From assembly GCA_959020715.1 (NCBI GenBank), contig CAUESV010000004.1:1-64000 (forward strand): a stretch of 64,000 bases of DNA. The letters run 5' to 3'. The notes beneath the pieces were generated by a model, which did no database searches, had not been told where the DNA came from, and was given only the letters and a program-made list of their open reading frames with translations. This stretch comes from an uncultured Collinsella sp. (lineage in GTDB: Bacteria; Actinomycetota; Coriobacteriia; Coriobacteriales; Coriobacteriaceae). Position 1 is the stretch's first letter. Each line of letters begins with the position of its first letter. This document shows positions 52,856 through 60,805 of the stretch, piece after piece. Made by a program: the position numbers and the translations under genes.

Positions 52856-52871
52856 GAGTTAACGTTCACCC
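52856..52871. promoter_or_regulatory. LacI-type operator, GH105 site 1
   Basis: GAGTTAACGTTCACCC. Its TTCACC is 18 nt from TACACT (52889-52894), a possible promoter of the same design as at uxaC. Confidence 0.65.
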
Positions 52872-52895
52872 TATAATCCCCTTCGCGTTACACTA

Positions 52896-52911
52896 GGGTT
52901 AACGTTCACCT
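52896..52911. promoter_or_regulatory. LacI-type operator, GH105 site 2
   Basis: GGGTTAACGTTCACCT, centred 40 bp from site 1 and 27 nt before the GH105 start. Confidence 0.7.
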
Positions 52912-52937
52912 ATCGTTTATATCAGAGGGGGGCAGCA

Positions 52938-54176
52938 ATGGGCTGCAATCAAATCCTGGACCGTTATATCGAGCAGTTGATCGAGACCTCTACGCCTCAG
53001 GCGCCGGCCTGGAACATCGAAAAGCTTCGCGCTGGCAAGGAGAATACCTGGAACTATATCGACGGCTGCATGATCAAGGCGCTCATCGAGCTGTACGAGA
53101 TCACCGGTGAGCAGCGCTACCTGACCTTCGCCGATGGCTACATCGATTTCTTTGTCCAGGATGATGGCACCATCAAGCATTACGATCCCCAGGAGTACAA
53201 CCTCGATAACGTCAATGCGGGCAAGACCCTCTACAAGCTCTATGACCTGGTGGGCAAGCCCAAGTATCGCGCGGCCATGGACACCATCTATCGCCAGCTC
53301 GAGACCCAGCCGCGTACCAAAGAGGGCGTGTTTTGGCACAAGGCCGTCTATCCCAACCAGGTCTGGCTCGACGGCATGTACATGGCTCAGCCGTTCTACA
53401 TGCAATACGAGCTGAGCTTCCACAACCGCCGCGCCTGTTCGGACAGCTTCCATATGTTCCAGGTCGTGCATGACCTGATGCGCAACCCCCTCAACGGCCT
53501 GTACTATCACGCCTACGACGCGAGTCGCAAGCAGTTCTGGTGCGATCCCGTTACCGGTCTTTCGGCCAACTTCTGGCTGCGTGCCGAGGGCTGGTTTGCC
53601 ATGGCGCTCATCGATACCTGGGAGCTCATGCCGCCTTCGATGTCGGCCGAGAAGGACGAGATTCGCAAGATGTTCCACGACCTGATTGACGCCATGCTGC
53701 CGTATCAGGACGAGAAGACCGGCATGTGGCATCAGGTCATCAACCTGCCCAACATCGCTCCCAACTATCTGGAGGAGTCGGGCAGCGCTATCTTCGCCAA
53801 TGCCATCATGAAGGGCGTGCGCCTGGGCGTGCTGGGCGAGCGCTACTACCAGTACGGCCGCCGTGCGTTTGACGGCATCTGCGATACGTGCCTGTCCGAG
53901 CACGACGGGCAGCTGGCGCTCGACAACATCTGCCTGGTGGCGGGTCTTGGCAACGCCGCACACCGCGAGGGTACGTTTGAGTATTACATGAGCGAGCCCG
54001 TGGTCAAAAATGATGCAAAGGGCGTGGCGCCGCTGGTGCTTGCCTATATCGAGACCATGCATCATGACAAGCTGGCCGGTAAGCGCGATCCGCTCGCCCC
54101 TTCGGGCGTGTGCTCCATCGATGACCCGTTTGGCGGCTACACGCCGGGCATCAATGCTCATAAGGGGCGTGAATAG
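52938..54176 (+). CDS. GH105 unsaturated rhamnogalacturonyl/galacturonyl hydrolase
   Basis: A 412-residue alpha6/alpha6-barrel enzyme that removes the unsaturated uronic acid left at the non-reducing end by pectate or rhamnogalacturonan lyases. Family features: WNYIDGCMIKALIELY, GVFWHKAVYPNQVWLDGMYMAQPF, and SANFWLRAEGWFAMALIDTWE (catalytic Asp within DGMYM). There is no signal peptide, so it is cytoplasmic like YteR/YesR. It is preceded by two LacI-type operators and AGAGGGGGG. The next gene starts 1 nt past the stop. Confidence 0.94.
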   Translation: MGCNQILDRYIEQLIETSTPQAPAWNIEKLRAGKENTWNYIDGCMIKALIELYEITGEQRYLTFADGYIDFFVQDDGTIKHYDPQEYNLDNVNAGKTLYKLYDLVGKPKYRAAMDTIYRQLETQPRTKEGVFWHKAVYPNQVWLDGMYMAQPFYMQYELSFHNRRACSDSFHMFQVVHDLMRNPLNGLYYHAYDASRKQFWCDPVTGLSANFWLRAEGWFAMALIDTWELMPPSMSAEKDEIRKMFHDLIDAMLPYQDEKTGMWHQVINLPNIAPNYLEESGSAIFANAIMKGVRLGVLGERYYQYGRRAFDGICDTCLSEHDGQLALDNICLVAGLGNAAHREGTFEYYMSEPVVKNDAKGVAPLVLAYIETMHHDKLAGKRDPLAPSGVCSIDDPFGGYTPGINAHKGRE

Positions 54177-54177
54177 C

Positions 54178-55083
54178 GTGGGGGCCATTACTCCGGGCGT
54201 ACGTTTGCACGACCTTCCGCAGGGAACCGTCGAGGAACGCATTCGCATGGCAGGAGAGCTGGGCTTTTCGTGCATTCAGCTGCCGAGCAAGGTGCTCTAT
54301 GCATCGATGGGAATCGATCGGGGAGGCCTGACCCGCGAGCTTGCCGACCATTTGCGTGCGGTGCTCGATGAGGCGGACGTTTCGGTCGCCGTGCTCGGTT
54401 GCTATAAGAATCTGGCGACGCCCGATCGACAACAGCTCATGGATAACTTTGCCGAGTACGAGGCGTGCTTGAACTTTGCCCAGATGCTCGGCGGCTGCCC
54501 GGTTGGCACCGAGACCGGTCGTCCCAATGCGCAGAACCGCGTTGCTGACGACCGTATGACCGACGAGGCGCTCGATGCGTTTATGGACGGACTCGCACGT
54601 GTCTGCGAGCGCGCCGAGGCCGTTGGCGGGCAAATACTGATTGAGCCCGGCTGGAACGAGACGGTCAACACGCCGGATCGCTGCCGTGAGGTGCTGGAGC
54701 GCGTTTCGAGCCCAGCGCTCGGCGTGATCTACGACCCGGTGTCGCTGCTGCATCCCAGCGTCGTTGGCGAGGCGCAGGAAATCACCGCGCGTATGCTCTA
54801 CTTATGCGGCAGCAAGATCCGCGTGCTGCACGCCAAGGATTTTGAGGTCGTCGACGACGAGGACGAAGCCGGCTGGTGCGACGGCACGGGTTCGCGCCTG
54901 GTGTGCCACGGCGTGGGCGAGACGGGCCGCTATGACTTTGAGCCCGTGGTGGCCTGGGCGGCTGCCGCCTGCTCGGGGATTCCTTGCGTGGTCGAGAACA
55001 GCGTGCCGGCGACGGCGGCTGGCTGCCTGGCGACACTCGAGCGCATGTCCGCTCGCTGTGAGGCTCCGCATCGCGAGATATAG
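54178..55083 (+). CDS. Sugar phosphate isomerase/epimerase-like TIM-barrel protein
   Basis: A 301-residue protein of the xylose-isomerase-like TIM-barrel group. Markers: an N-terminal ERIRMAGELGFSCIQLPS strand-helix, IEPGWNETVNT, YDPVSLLHP and VLHAKDF as metal-ligand strands, and a late VVEN. The substrate is unknown; as it is coupled to GH105 it may act on a rare or released uronate-linked sugar such as a rhamnose or altronate derivative. GTG 54178 is used; it lies 1 nt past the GH105 stop behind AAGGGG, so the pair is translationally coupled. Confidence 0.82.
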   Translation: MGAITPGVRLHDLPQGTVEERIRMAGELGFSCIQLPSKVLYASMGIDRGGLTRELADHLRAVLDEADVSVAVLGCYKNLATPDRQQLMDNFAEYEACLNFAQMLGGCPVGTETGRPNAQNRVADDRMTDEALDAFMDGLARVCERAEAVGGQILIEPGWNETVNTPDRCREVLERVSSPALGVIYDPVSLLHPSVVGEAQEITARMLYLCGSKIRVLHAKDFEVVDDEDEAGWCDGTGSRLVCHGVGETGRYDFEPVVAWAAAACSGIPCVVENSVPATAAGCLATLERMSARCEAPHREI

Positions 55084-55186
55084 CATTGGCTTTTGCCGTG
55101 GCGGCATATTGAGTTTGTCTGATTGAGGGCGGCGGTGAAGGGTTTTTATCGTCGTCTCATTTGATTACATCAAAAAGGGGAGTTGC

Positions 55187-56404
55187 GTGGCTATCCACAT
55201 TGTCGAAGAGGCGAATCGTTGCCTAGGTTGCAAAAGGGCGTTCTGTCAGCTTAAAGGCTGCCCGGTTCAGACGCCTATCCCGCAGGTTATCGATCTGTTC
55301 AAACAACGCCGTCTGGAAGAGGCGGGTGAGCTGCTGTTCCAGAACAATCCCATGAGTGCGGTCTGCTCCATGATCTGTAACCATTCGGGCCAGTGCGAGG
55401 GCGCGTGCATTCAGGGCCGCAAGGGCGCGCCCGTGCATTTCTCGAGCATCGAGCACTACATCTCGACAGCATATTTGGACCGTAAGGAGTGGAAGCCCGC
55501 GCCGTCGTGCGGCAAACAGGTTGCCGTGGTCGGTTCCGGTCCTGCTGGCATTACCGTTGCCATTAAGATGGCTCAGCTGGGCTGTGCTGTCACGGTGTTT
55601 GAGCAGCGTCCCGAGATCGGCGGTGTGCTGGAGTACGGTATCCCCGAGTTCCGCCTGCCCCGTGCGCTCGTGCAAAAGTACCGTCACGTGATGTGCTCGC
55701 TCGGCGTGCGCGTTCGCCCCTCGACCACCATCGGCGGTGCGCTGCATATCGACGACCTGCTGCGCGACGGCTACGATGCGGTCTTTGTCGGTACCGGTAC
55801 TTGGCGCGCCCGCAAGCTGGGCATTCCCGGCGAGTCGCGCGGCAACGTGCTGTTTGGTATCGATTACCTGGTCGATCCCACGAGCGTGGCGATCGGGCAG
55901 AACGTGGCGGTTATCGGTGCCGGCAACGTGGCCATGGATGTTGCCCGAACGGCCCTGCGTTCGGGTGCTCGCAAGGTTACCGTGTATGCCAGATCGCGCC
56001 ATGTCTCGGCCATCGATGACGAGGTTGAGCTGACCGAGCTTGACGGTGCCGAGATCGTGCGCGGCAAGGCGATCTGCGCCATCGACGATAACGGTCCGGT
56101 GTTCGAGACGGCTATCTTTGACGAGGACGACAACGTGGTGGGCTACGAGGAAGAACTTGACCATGTGCCCGCCGACACGGTTGTGATTGCGGCCTCGCAG
56201 GTGCCTAAGGACAAGCTGGTGCTTACGACGGGCGGTCTGGAGACCGACCATCGCGGCCTTCTTTCGGTCGATGAGCACGGCATGACCACCGTGCCGGGCG
56301 TCTTTGCCGCCGGCGACGTCGTCAACGGCCCGCTCACCGTGGTCCATGCCGTAGCGGGCGCCAAACTCGCCGTCGAAGGCGTGACTAACTACCTGGGCCT
56401 CTAA
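55187..56404 (+). CDS. GltD-like NAD(P)/FAD oxidoreductase with Fe-S N-terminus
   Basis: A 405-residue relative of the glutamate synthase small subunit. Two Cys clusters at the N-terminus (CLGCKRAFCQLKGCP and CSMICNHSGQCEGAC) bind 4Fe-4S clusters. FAD motif AVVGSGPAGITVAIKMA and NAD(P) motif AVIGAGNVAMDVA follow, and the C-terminus has GVFAAGDVVNGPLTVVHAV. No large glutamate synthase subunit is nearby. Such stand-alone modules feed electrons to partner enzymes, here plausibly the flavoenzyme in the next gene. GTG start behind AAGGGGAG. Confidence 0.87.
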   Translation: MAIHIVEEANRCLGCKRAFCQLKGCPVQTPIPQVIDLFKQRRLEEAGELLFQNNPMSAVCSMICNHSGQCEGACIQGRKGAPVHFSSIEHYISTAYLDRKEWKPAPSCGKQVAVVGSGPAGITVAIKMAQLGCAVTVFEQRPEIGGVLEYGIPEFRLPRALVQKYRHVMCSLGVRVRPSTTIGGALHIDDLLRDGYDAVFVGTGTWRARKLGIPGESRGNVLFGIDYLVDPTSVAIGQNVAVIGAGNVAMDVARTALRSGARKVTVYARSRHVSAIDDEVELTELDGAEIVRGKAICAIDDNGPVFETAIFDEDDNVVGYEEELDHVPADTVVIAASQVPKDKLVLTTGGLETDHRGLLSVDEHGMTTVPGVFAAGDVVNGPLTVVHAVAGAKLAVEGVTNYLGL

Positions 56405-56421
56405 TTCCATTTCATCCATCG

Positions 56422-56486
56422 GTTGCGGTGAAATACGGACTGTTTTGGCTGTCAAAGGCCTTATCTACTCCGTATTCCACCGCAAC
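56422..56486. repeat. Inverted repeat of family B, copy 1
   Basis: The arms 56422-56439 (GTTGCGGTGAAATACGGA) and 56469-56486 are complementary except at one position, followed by TTTTT, so it may terminate the upstream gene. The left arm and the next bases match the repeat at 61516-61541 at 24 of 26 positions. Confidence 0.72.
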
Positions 56487-56603
56487 TTTTTGTGGGGTCG
56501 GGATTGAAGGTGGGGAGTGCGAGCGAGTGCGAATGCGGCGGGTACTGATACGATAGGTGTGTCAGTAACTGCCGCCGAGCGGCTCAAACGAAAGGAAACC
56601 TGT

Positions 56604-58553
56604 ATGGAGTCCTCCGCCTATCCGATGCTCTTTAGCCCGATCAAGGTCGGTACGACCGAGGTCAAGAACCGCGTCTTTATGCCGCCGGTATCCACCAACC
56701 TGGCCGATCATGGCTATGTGACCGACGACTTGGTCGATCATTACCGTGCCCGCGCCAAGGGCGGCGTGGGCCTGATCATCACCGAGGTCGTGACGGTCGA
56801 GCCCACCTATACCTATCTGCCGGGTGACATGTGCTGCTACGACGACACGTTTATCCCCGGCTGGGAAAAGCTCGCCGCGGCCGTCCACGAGTACGGCTGC
56901 AAGATCATGCCGCAGCTCTTCCACCCCGCCTACATGGCCTTTAACATTCCAGGCACGCCGCGCCTGATCGCCCCGTCCTTTGTGGGCCCGTCCTATGCCC
57001 GCGAGGCACCGCGTCCCATCACGGTTGACGAGATCCACGAGCTCACGCATCAGTTCGGCGACGCTGCCGCGCGTATGCAGAAGGCTGGCGTCGATGGCGT
57101 CGAGGTCCATGCGGCGCACGCCCACGGTATGCTCGGCGGCTTTTTGACTCCGCTCTACAACAAGCGTACCGATGAGTATGGCGGCTCGCTCGACGCTCGC
57201 ATGCGCTTTTTGCTCGAGGTTATCGCCGAGATTCGCGAGCGCTGCGGCAAGGATTTCATAATCGACGTCCGCATCTCGGGCGATGAGTACACCGATGGCG
57301 GCCTGACCCTCAACGACATGATCTATGTCTCACGTCGTCTGGAGAAGGCTGGCGTCGACATGATCCACGTGTCGGGCGGCACTACCATCAAGCGCGGCTC
57401 CGCCATTCCCGCCGCTGGCACGCAGCAGGCCTCGCACGCCGCCTGCTCGCGCGAGATCAAAAAGCACGTCAACATTCCCGTTGCCACGGTCGGCCGCATC
57501 AATGAGGCATGGATTGCCGAGGAGCTGATTGAGGACGGCGCCGCCGACATCTGCATGATGGGTCGCGCCAACCTGTGCGATGCCGAGTTCTGCAATAAGG
57601 CGGCTGCCGGCAACGCCGACGAGATCCGTCCCTGCATCGGCTGCCTGCGCTGCCTGAACGGCATCATGTTCGGCAAGCGCATCTCCTGCACCGTCAACCC
57701 GGACGTGGAGCGCGACGAGGCCGGCTACGAGCCTGCCACCGAGGCAAAGAACGTGCTCGTCGTGGGCGCCGGCCCCGCGGGCATGGAGGCGGCCTACATC
57801 GCCGCCAAGCGCGGCCATAACGTGGTGCTCGTGGATAAGCAGGACGAGCCGGGCGGCGAGATGCGCATCGCGGCCGTTCCGCCGGCAAAGCAGGAGCTCA
57901 CGCGCGTGATCAAGTATCAGTACCGTCGCCTGGCCGAGGCCGGCGTCACGTGCGTCTTTGGTACCGAGCTTTCGGCCGAGGACATTCAGCGCGATTACGC
58001 GGGCTACGAGGTTGTCCTGGCTTATGGCGCCGAGCCCATCGCTCCGGCCTTTATGCAGGGCTTTAAGCAGGTTATGACGGCTGACGACCTGCTGGGCGGC
58101 AAGGCTTTCCCGGGCAAGAAGATCGTCATCGTGGGCGGCGGTACCGTTGGCTGCGAGACGGCCGATTACCTGGCTCCGCTGGTCAACGACCTGTCGCCGG
58201 CCAATCGCGACGTCACCGTCATCGAGATGACCAAGACGCTTGCCGCCAACGAGGGCGGTGCCGGCCGCGCGGTGCTCATCACGCGCATGCTCTCCAAGGG
58301 CGTCCACGTGCTGACCGAGGCCAAGGTGACCGAGATCACCGAGGACACCATCAGCTACGAGAAGGACGGCGAGGTCCACACCATCACCGGTGCCGATACA
58401 CTGGTGCTTGCCATGGGCTATCGTCCCAACACCAAGCTGGCAGACGACCTTGCCGCTGCCGGCGTTACCACCCACGTGCTGGGTGACGCCAACAAGTGCG
58501 GCAACATCCGCGACGCCATCGGCGATGGCTACAAGGTTGCCTGCGAACTGTAG
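56604..58553 (+). CDS. Old-yellow-enzyme-type NADH:flavin oxidoreductase (FadH/BaiCD-like)
   Basis: A 649-residue three-part protein. First is an FMN TIM barrel with catalytic VEVHAAHAHGML. Next comes a 4Fe-4S motif, CIGCLRCLNG and SCTVNPDVERD. Last is an FAD/NAD(P)-binding half (VLVVGAGPAGMEAAYIAAKRGHNVVLVDK, then IVIVGGGTVGCETADYL). This is the 2,4-dienoyl-CoA reductase/enoate reductase architecture, shared with bile-acid and aromatic enoate reductases of gut bacteria. Its substrate is an activated C=C bond of unknown origin. Start at ATG 56604 behind AAAGGAAA. Its place next to a GltD-like protein suggests an electron-transfer pair. Confidence 0.88.
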   Translation: MESSAYPMLFSPIKVGTTEVKNRVFMPPVSTNLADHGYVTDDLVDHYRARAKGGVGLIITEVVTVEPTYTYLPGDMCCYDDTFIPGWEKLAAAVHEYGCKIMPQLFHPAYMAFNIPGTPRLIAPSFVGPSYAREAPRPITVDEIHELTHQFGDAAARMQKAGVDGVEVHAAHAHGMLGGFLTPLYNKRTDEYGGSLDARMRFLLEVIAEIRERCGKDFIIDVRISGDEYTDGGLTLNDMIYVSRRLEKAGVDMIHVSGGTTIKRGSAIPAAGTQQASHAACSREIKKHVNIPVATVGRINEAWIAEELIEDGAADICMMGRANLCDAEFCNKAAAGNADEIRPCIGCLRCLNGIMFGKRISCTVNPDVERDEAGYEPATEAKNVLVVGAGPAGMEAAYIAAKRGHNVVLVDKQDEPGGEMRIAAVPPAKQELTRVIKYQYRRLAEAGVTCVFGTELSAEDIQRDYAGYEVVLAYGAEPIAPAFMQGFKQVMTADDLLGGKAFPGKKIVIVGGGTVGCETADYLAPLVNDLSPANRDVTVIEMTKTLAANEGGAGRAVLITRMLSKGVHVLTEAKVTEITEDTISYEKDGEVHTITGADTLVLAMGYRPNTKLADDLAAAGVTTHVLGDANKCGNIRDAIGDGYKVACEL

Positions 58554-58610
58554 GCTCTTGGCAAATAGGGGAGCGACCGCCTTGCAGTGGCTCAAGCGAT
58601 AGCCAATCAA

Positions 58611-58649
58611 AAAAGGCGCCGCGACACATGGATTGTCGCGGCGCCTTTT
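58611..58649. terminator. Bidirectional terminator
   Basis: AAAAGGCGCCGCGACA / TGTCGCGGCGCCTTTT, a perfect 16-bp stem with A and T runs on both sides, between two convergent genes. Confidence 0.93.
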
Positions 58650-58691
58650 GCTTGGTGGTTTGTTGGGGTTCGGTGCGCCCCGTGGGCCTTA

Positions 58692-59333
58692 TTACAGGCC
58701 CAAGATCTCCTTGACCTTGGCGATGATGGCCTCGTCGGTGGCGTTGGCAAAGAAGTACTCCTGGAAGTGCTCGCCGGCAAGTGCGCCCTTCACCAGGTCC
58801 TGATCGATCTCGCCCAGGACGTCGACGAGCGGGCGCATGGTCACAGCGCGCACGCCATCGAGGATCTTCTTGTTGCGCTGCTCGGGCTCAACGCGCTCCG
58901 CGGGGTAGCCGTTGCCCGAACCAAAGCCAAAGAGCTTCTCGAAGGTGTACTCGAGGTTGAGCTCCTGGCCCCAGCCGTTCTTGAGAGCGAAGGGCATGGC
59001 GACGGCGTTGCCATCGTTGACCTGAGCAAAGGTGTAGGCGTCGAGCGGGTCGGCAACATGGCCGCACAGCACGCCGGGGAAGGAGTTGCAGGCGAGCATG
59101 GCGCCCTCGCCGGTGCCGCAGCCAGTCACGACGTAGTCGGCGGCGCCGGAGTTCAGCAGCACGGCGGCAAGAATGCCGTTCTGCACGTAGGTGAGGGGCT
59201 TGGAGTCGGCGTCGGCATACATGCCATAGTTAAAGACGGTGTGGCCCATAGGCTCGACAACCTTCTTAAGAGCAGCCTCGATCATAGGGTTCTTAGAGTT
59301 CTGAGAATTCTCGTTGATCAGAGCGATCTTCAT
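58692..59333 (-). CDS. RpiB/LacA/LacB-family isomerase, probable unsaturated-uronate (DK) isomerase
   Basis: A 213-residue protein of the RpiB/LacAB fold (MKIALINENSQNS, GCGTGEGAMLACNS). True RpiB proteins are ~150 residues; this longer form with a C-terminal extension resembles the isomerases that convert 4-deoxy-5-keto-uronate to its isomer before KduD in streptococci (DhuI type). It sits next to kduD on the same strand, and no kduI is in the window. I therefore propose that it fills the KduI step. A plain pentose-phosphate isomerase function is the alternative. Confidence 0.78.
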   Translation of the reverse strand: MKIALINENSQNSKNPMIEAALKKVVEPMGHTVFNYGMYADADSKPLTYVQNGILAAVLLNSGAADYVVTGCGTGEGAMLACNSFPGVLCGHVADPLDAYTFAQVNDGNAVAMPFALKNGWGQELNLEYTFEKLFGFGSGNGYPAERVEPEQRNKKILDGVRAVTMRPLVDVLGEIDQDLVKGALAGEHFQEYFFANATDEAIIAKVKEILGL

Positions 59334-59416
59334 TTGAGTTAACCTTTCAACTTAATTTTCCAGTTTTTGTTTCTGTATGCGGGCGGCGGCTAATCCGACC
59401 CGCGATGAGCTATGCG

Positions 59417-59526
59417 GGCAGTTGGCAGTTAAGTCTGTCGCGAGTTCCGCACGCAAAGGAAAGCACTTAATGTGCTTTCCGTCTTGCGCAGGACTGTCCG
59501 AGCAGCAGACTTAACTGCCAACCGCC
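59417..59526. repeat. Nested palindrome, diverged member of family A
   Basis: The outer arms 59421-59437 (GTTGGCAGTTAAGTCTG) and 59506-59522 pair perfectly over 17 bp, plus three more pairs past a mismatch. The inner stem GGAAAGCAC-TTAAT-GTGCTTTCC lies at 59458-59480. Read on the minus strand, the joints contain CTCGGACA and TGCGGAA, the two boxes seen in the joints at 28 and 30 kb. It lies between kduD and the RpiB-like gene. Confidence 0.75.
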
Positions 59527-59539
59527 TCGCCCAGTTTCC

Positions 59540-60349
59540 TTATTGCGGCTGTTTGCCGATGTATGCGAGTATGCCGCCGTCGACGTACAGGATGTGCCCG
59601 TTGACGAAGTTCGATGCGTCAGAAGCCAGGAAAACGGCGGGGCCCTTCAAGTCCTCGGGCGTGCCCCAACGGGCTGCCGGCGTCTTGGCGATGATGAACT
59701 GGTCAAACGGGTGGCGGCTGCCGTCAGGCTGCGTCTCGCGCAGCGGTGCGGTTTGCGGCGTGGCGATGTAGCCCGGCCCAATGCCGTTGCACTGGATGTT
59801 GGCCTCGCCAAACTCAGAGCAGATGTTCTTGGTGAGCATCTTGAGTCCGCCCTTGGCGGCGGCATAGCCAGCGATGGTCTCGCGGCCGAGCTCGCTCATC
59901 ATGGAGCAGATGTTGATGATCTTGCCGTGACCCTTGGCGATCATGCCCGGCAGGCAGGCCTTGGACACGATAAACGGGGCATTGAGGTCGATGTCGACGA
60001 CGCGACGGAAGTCCTCGGCACTCATGTCGAGCATCGGCGTGCGCTGGATGACGCCTGCATTGTTGACCAAGATGTCGGGCGTGGTGCCAAAATCGGCTTC
60101 GATCTTGGCGATGAGCTCGGCGACGACGGCCTCGTCGGTGACGTCGGCAACATAGCCGTGAGCATCAAAGCCTAGCTCGCGGTAATGCTTCTCGGCCTCG
60201 GCGACTTTGTCGGCGTGACGGGCGTTAAAGGCGATCTTGGCGCCGGCCTCGCCGAGCGCCTCGGCAATGGCCATGCCAATGCCATAGGTGGCGCCGGTCA
60301 CGAGCGCGACCTTGCCATCCAGACGGAAGCTGTCCATAAGATCAGACAT
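59540..60349 (-). CDS. kduD: KduD-type 2-deoxy-D-gluconate 3-dehydrogenase (SDR)
   Basis: A 269-residue short-chain dehydrogenase that reduces the 3-deoxy-diketo uronate to KDG. It has the NAD(P) motif TGATYGIGMAIAEAL, NNAG, catalytic Ser in ICSMMSELG, the YAAAKGG motif, and C-terminal YVDGGILAYIGKQ. ATG 60349 follows AAAGGAT; the frame from 60376 starts inside an operator and is not used. It is transcribed away from the operators at 60363 and 60453. Confidence 0.92.
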   Translation of the reverse strand: MSDLMDSFRLDGKVALVTGATYGIGMAIAEALGEAGAKIAFNARHADKVAEAEKHYRELGFDAHGYVADVTDEAVVAELIAKIEADFGTTPDILVNNAGVIQRTPMLDMSAEDFRRVVDIDLNAPFIVSKACLPGMIAKGHGKIINICSMMSELGRETIAGYAAAKGGLKMLTKNICSEFGEANIQCNGIGPGYIATPQTAPLRETQPDGSRHPFDQFIIAKTPAARWGTPEDLKGPAVFLASDASNFVNGHILYVDGGILAYIGKQPQ

Positions 60350-60362
60350 AGCGATCCTTTCA

Positions 60363-60378
60363 AAAGAAACGTTCATCT
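60363..60378. promoter_or_regulatory. LacI-type operator, kduD site 1
   Basis: AAAGAAACGTTCATCT: the minus-strand half-site GATGAACGTT is good, the other is weak. It sits 14 nt before the kduD start. Confidence 0.5.
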
Positions 60379-60452
60379 ATATAAGTCTTGCTTTTCGTAC
60401 AAGCTCAGTATAGGAGAAGCAGAGGAATTAATCCTCAGCGTTTCCTAGAATC

Positions 60453-60468
60453 AGGTGAACGTTCACTT
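60453..60468. promoter_or_regulatory. LacI-type operator, kduD site 2
   Basis: AGGTGAACGTTCACTT, near-perfect. A degenerate half-copy AGGTGAACGGTGAACG follows at 60474-60489. Confidence 0.75.
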
Positions 60469-60489
60469 TTAAAAGGTGAACGGTGAACG

Positions 60490-60763
60490 CGCCCTGCTGT
60501 GCGGGCGGCTCGATTGTCCTGATCGAGGAGGGCAAGCTCGAGAGGCAAGTGGGCACGGGCTGCCCGTTGGCCCCGCGCGTAGCGCTACTTTTCAAATGTG
60601 GCGCGCACAAAGTGCCGGGCGAATAGCTTGGGCGATGTCGATGACGTGGCCCAAGATCAGTGCCGAGATAGCGGTGGTCACGTCAGAGCCGCCTAAGTTG
60701 TGCATGGGTGCCAGCGCCCCTATTTCACGGCAACTGAGGGGATGGAGGATGCGATAGTATTAC
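60490..60763. other. Intergenic stretch without a supported gene
   Basis: Between the kduD operators and the gntR gene. Short frames exist on both strands. A minus-strand frame near 60580-60700 reads like a mildly hydrophobic fragment (GGSDVTTAISALILGHVIDI) but has no convincing ribosome site or family, so no gene is called. Confidence 0.4.
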
Positions 60764-60805
60764 GTGGTGACATTCGACACACCGTGGGCTTCATCCGAGG
60801 GCTTT

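Noticed and set aside
60476..60757. Small open frames between kduD and gntR on both strands
   Set aside because: The plus-strand frame starts inside an operator. The minus-strand frame looks mildly hydrophobic but has no family match that I recognise, no clear start and a broken continuation.
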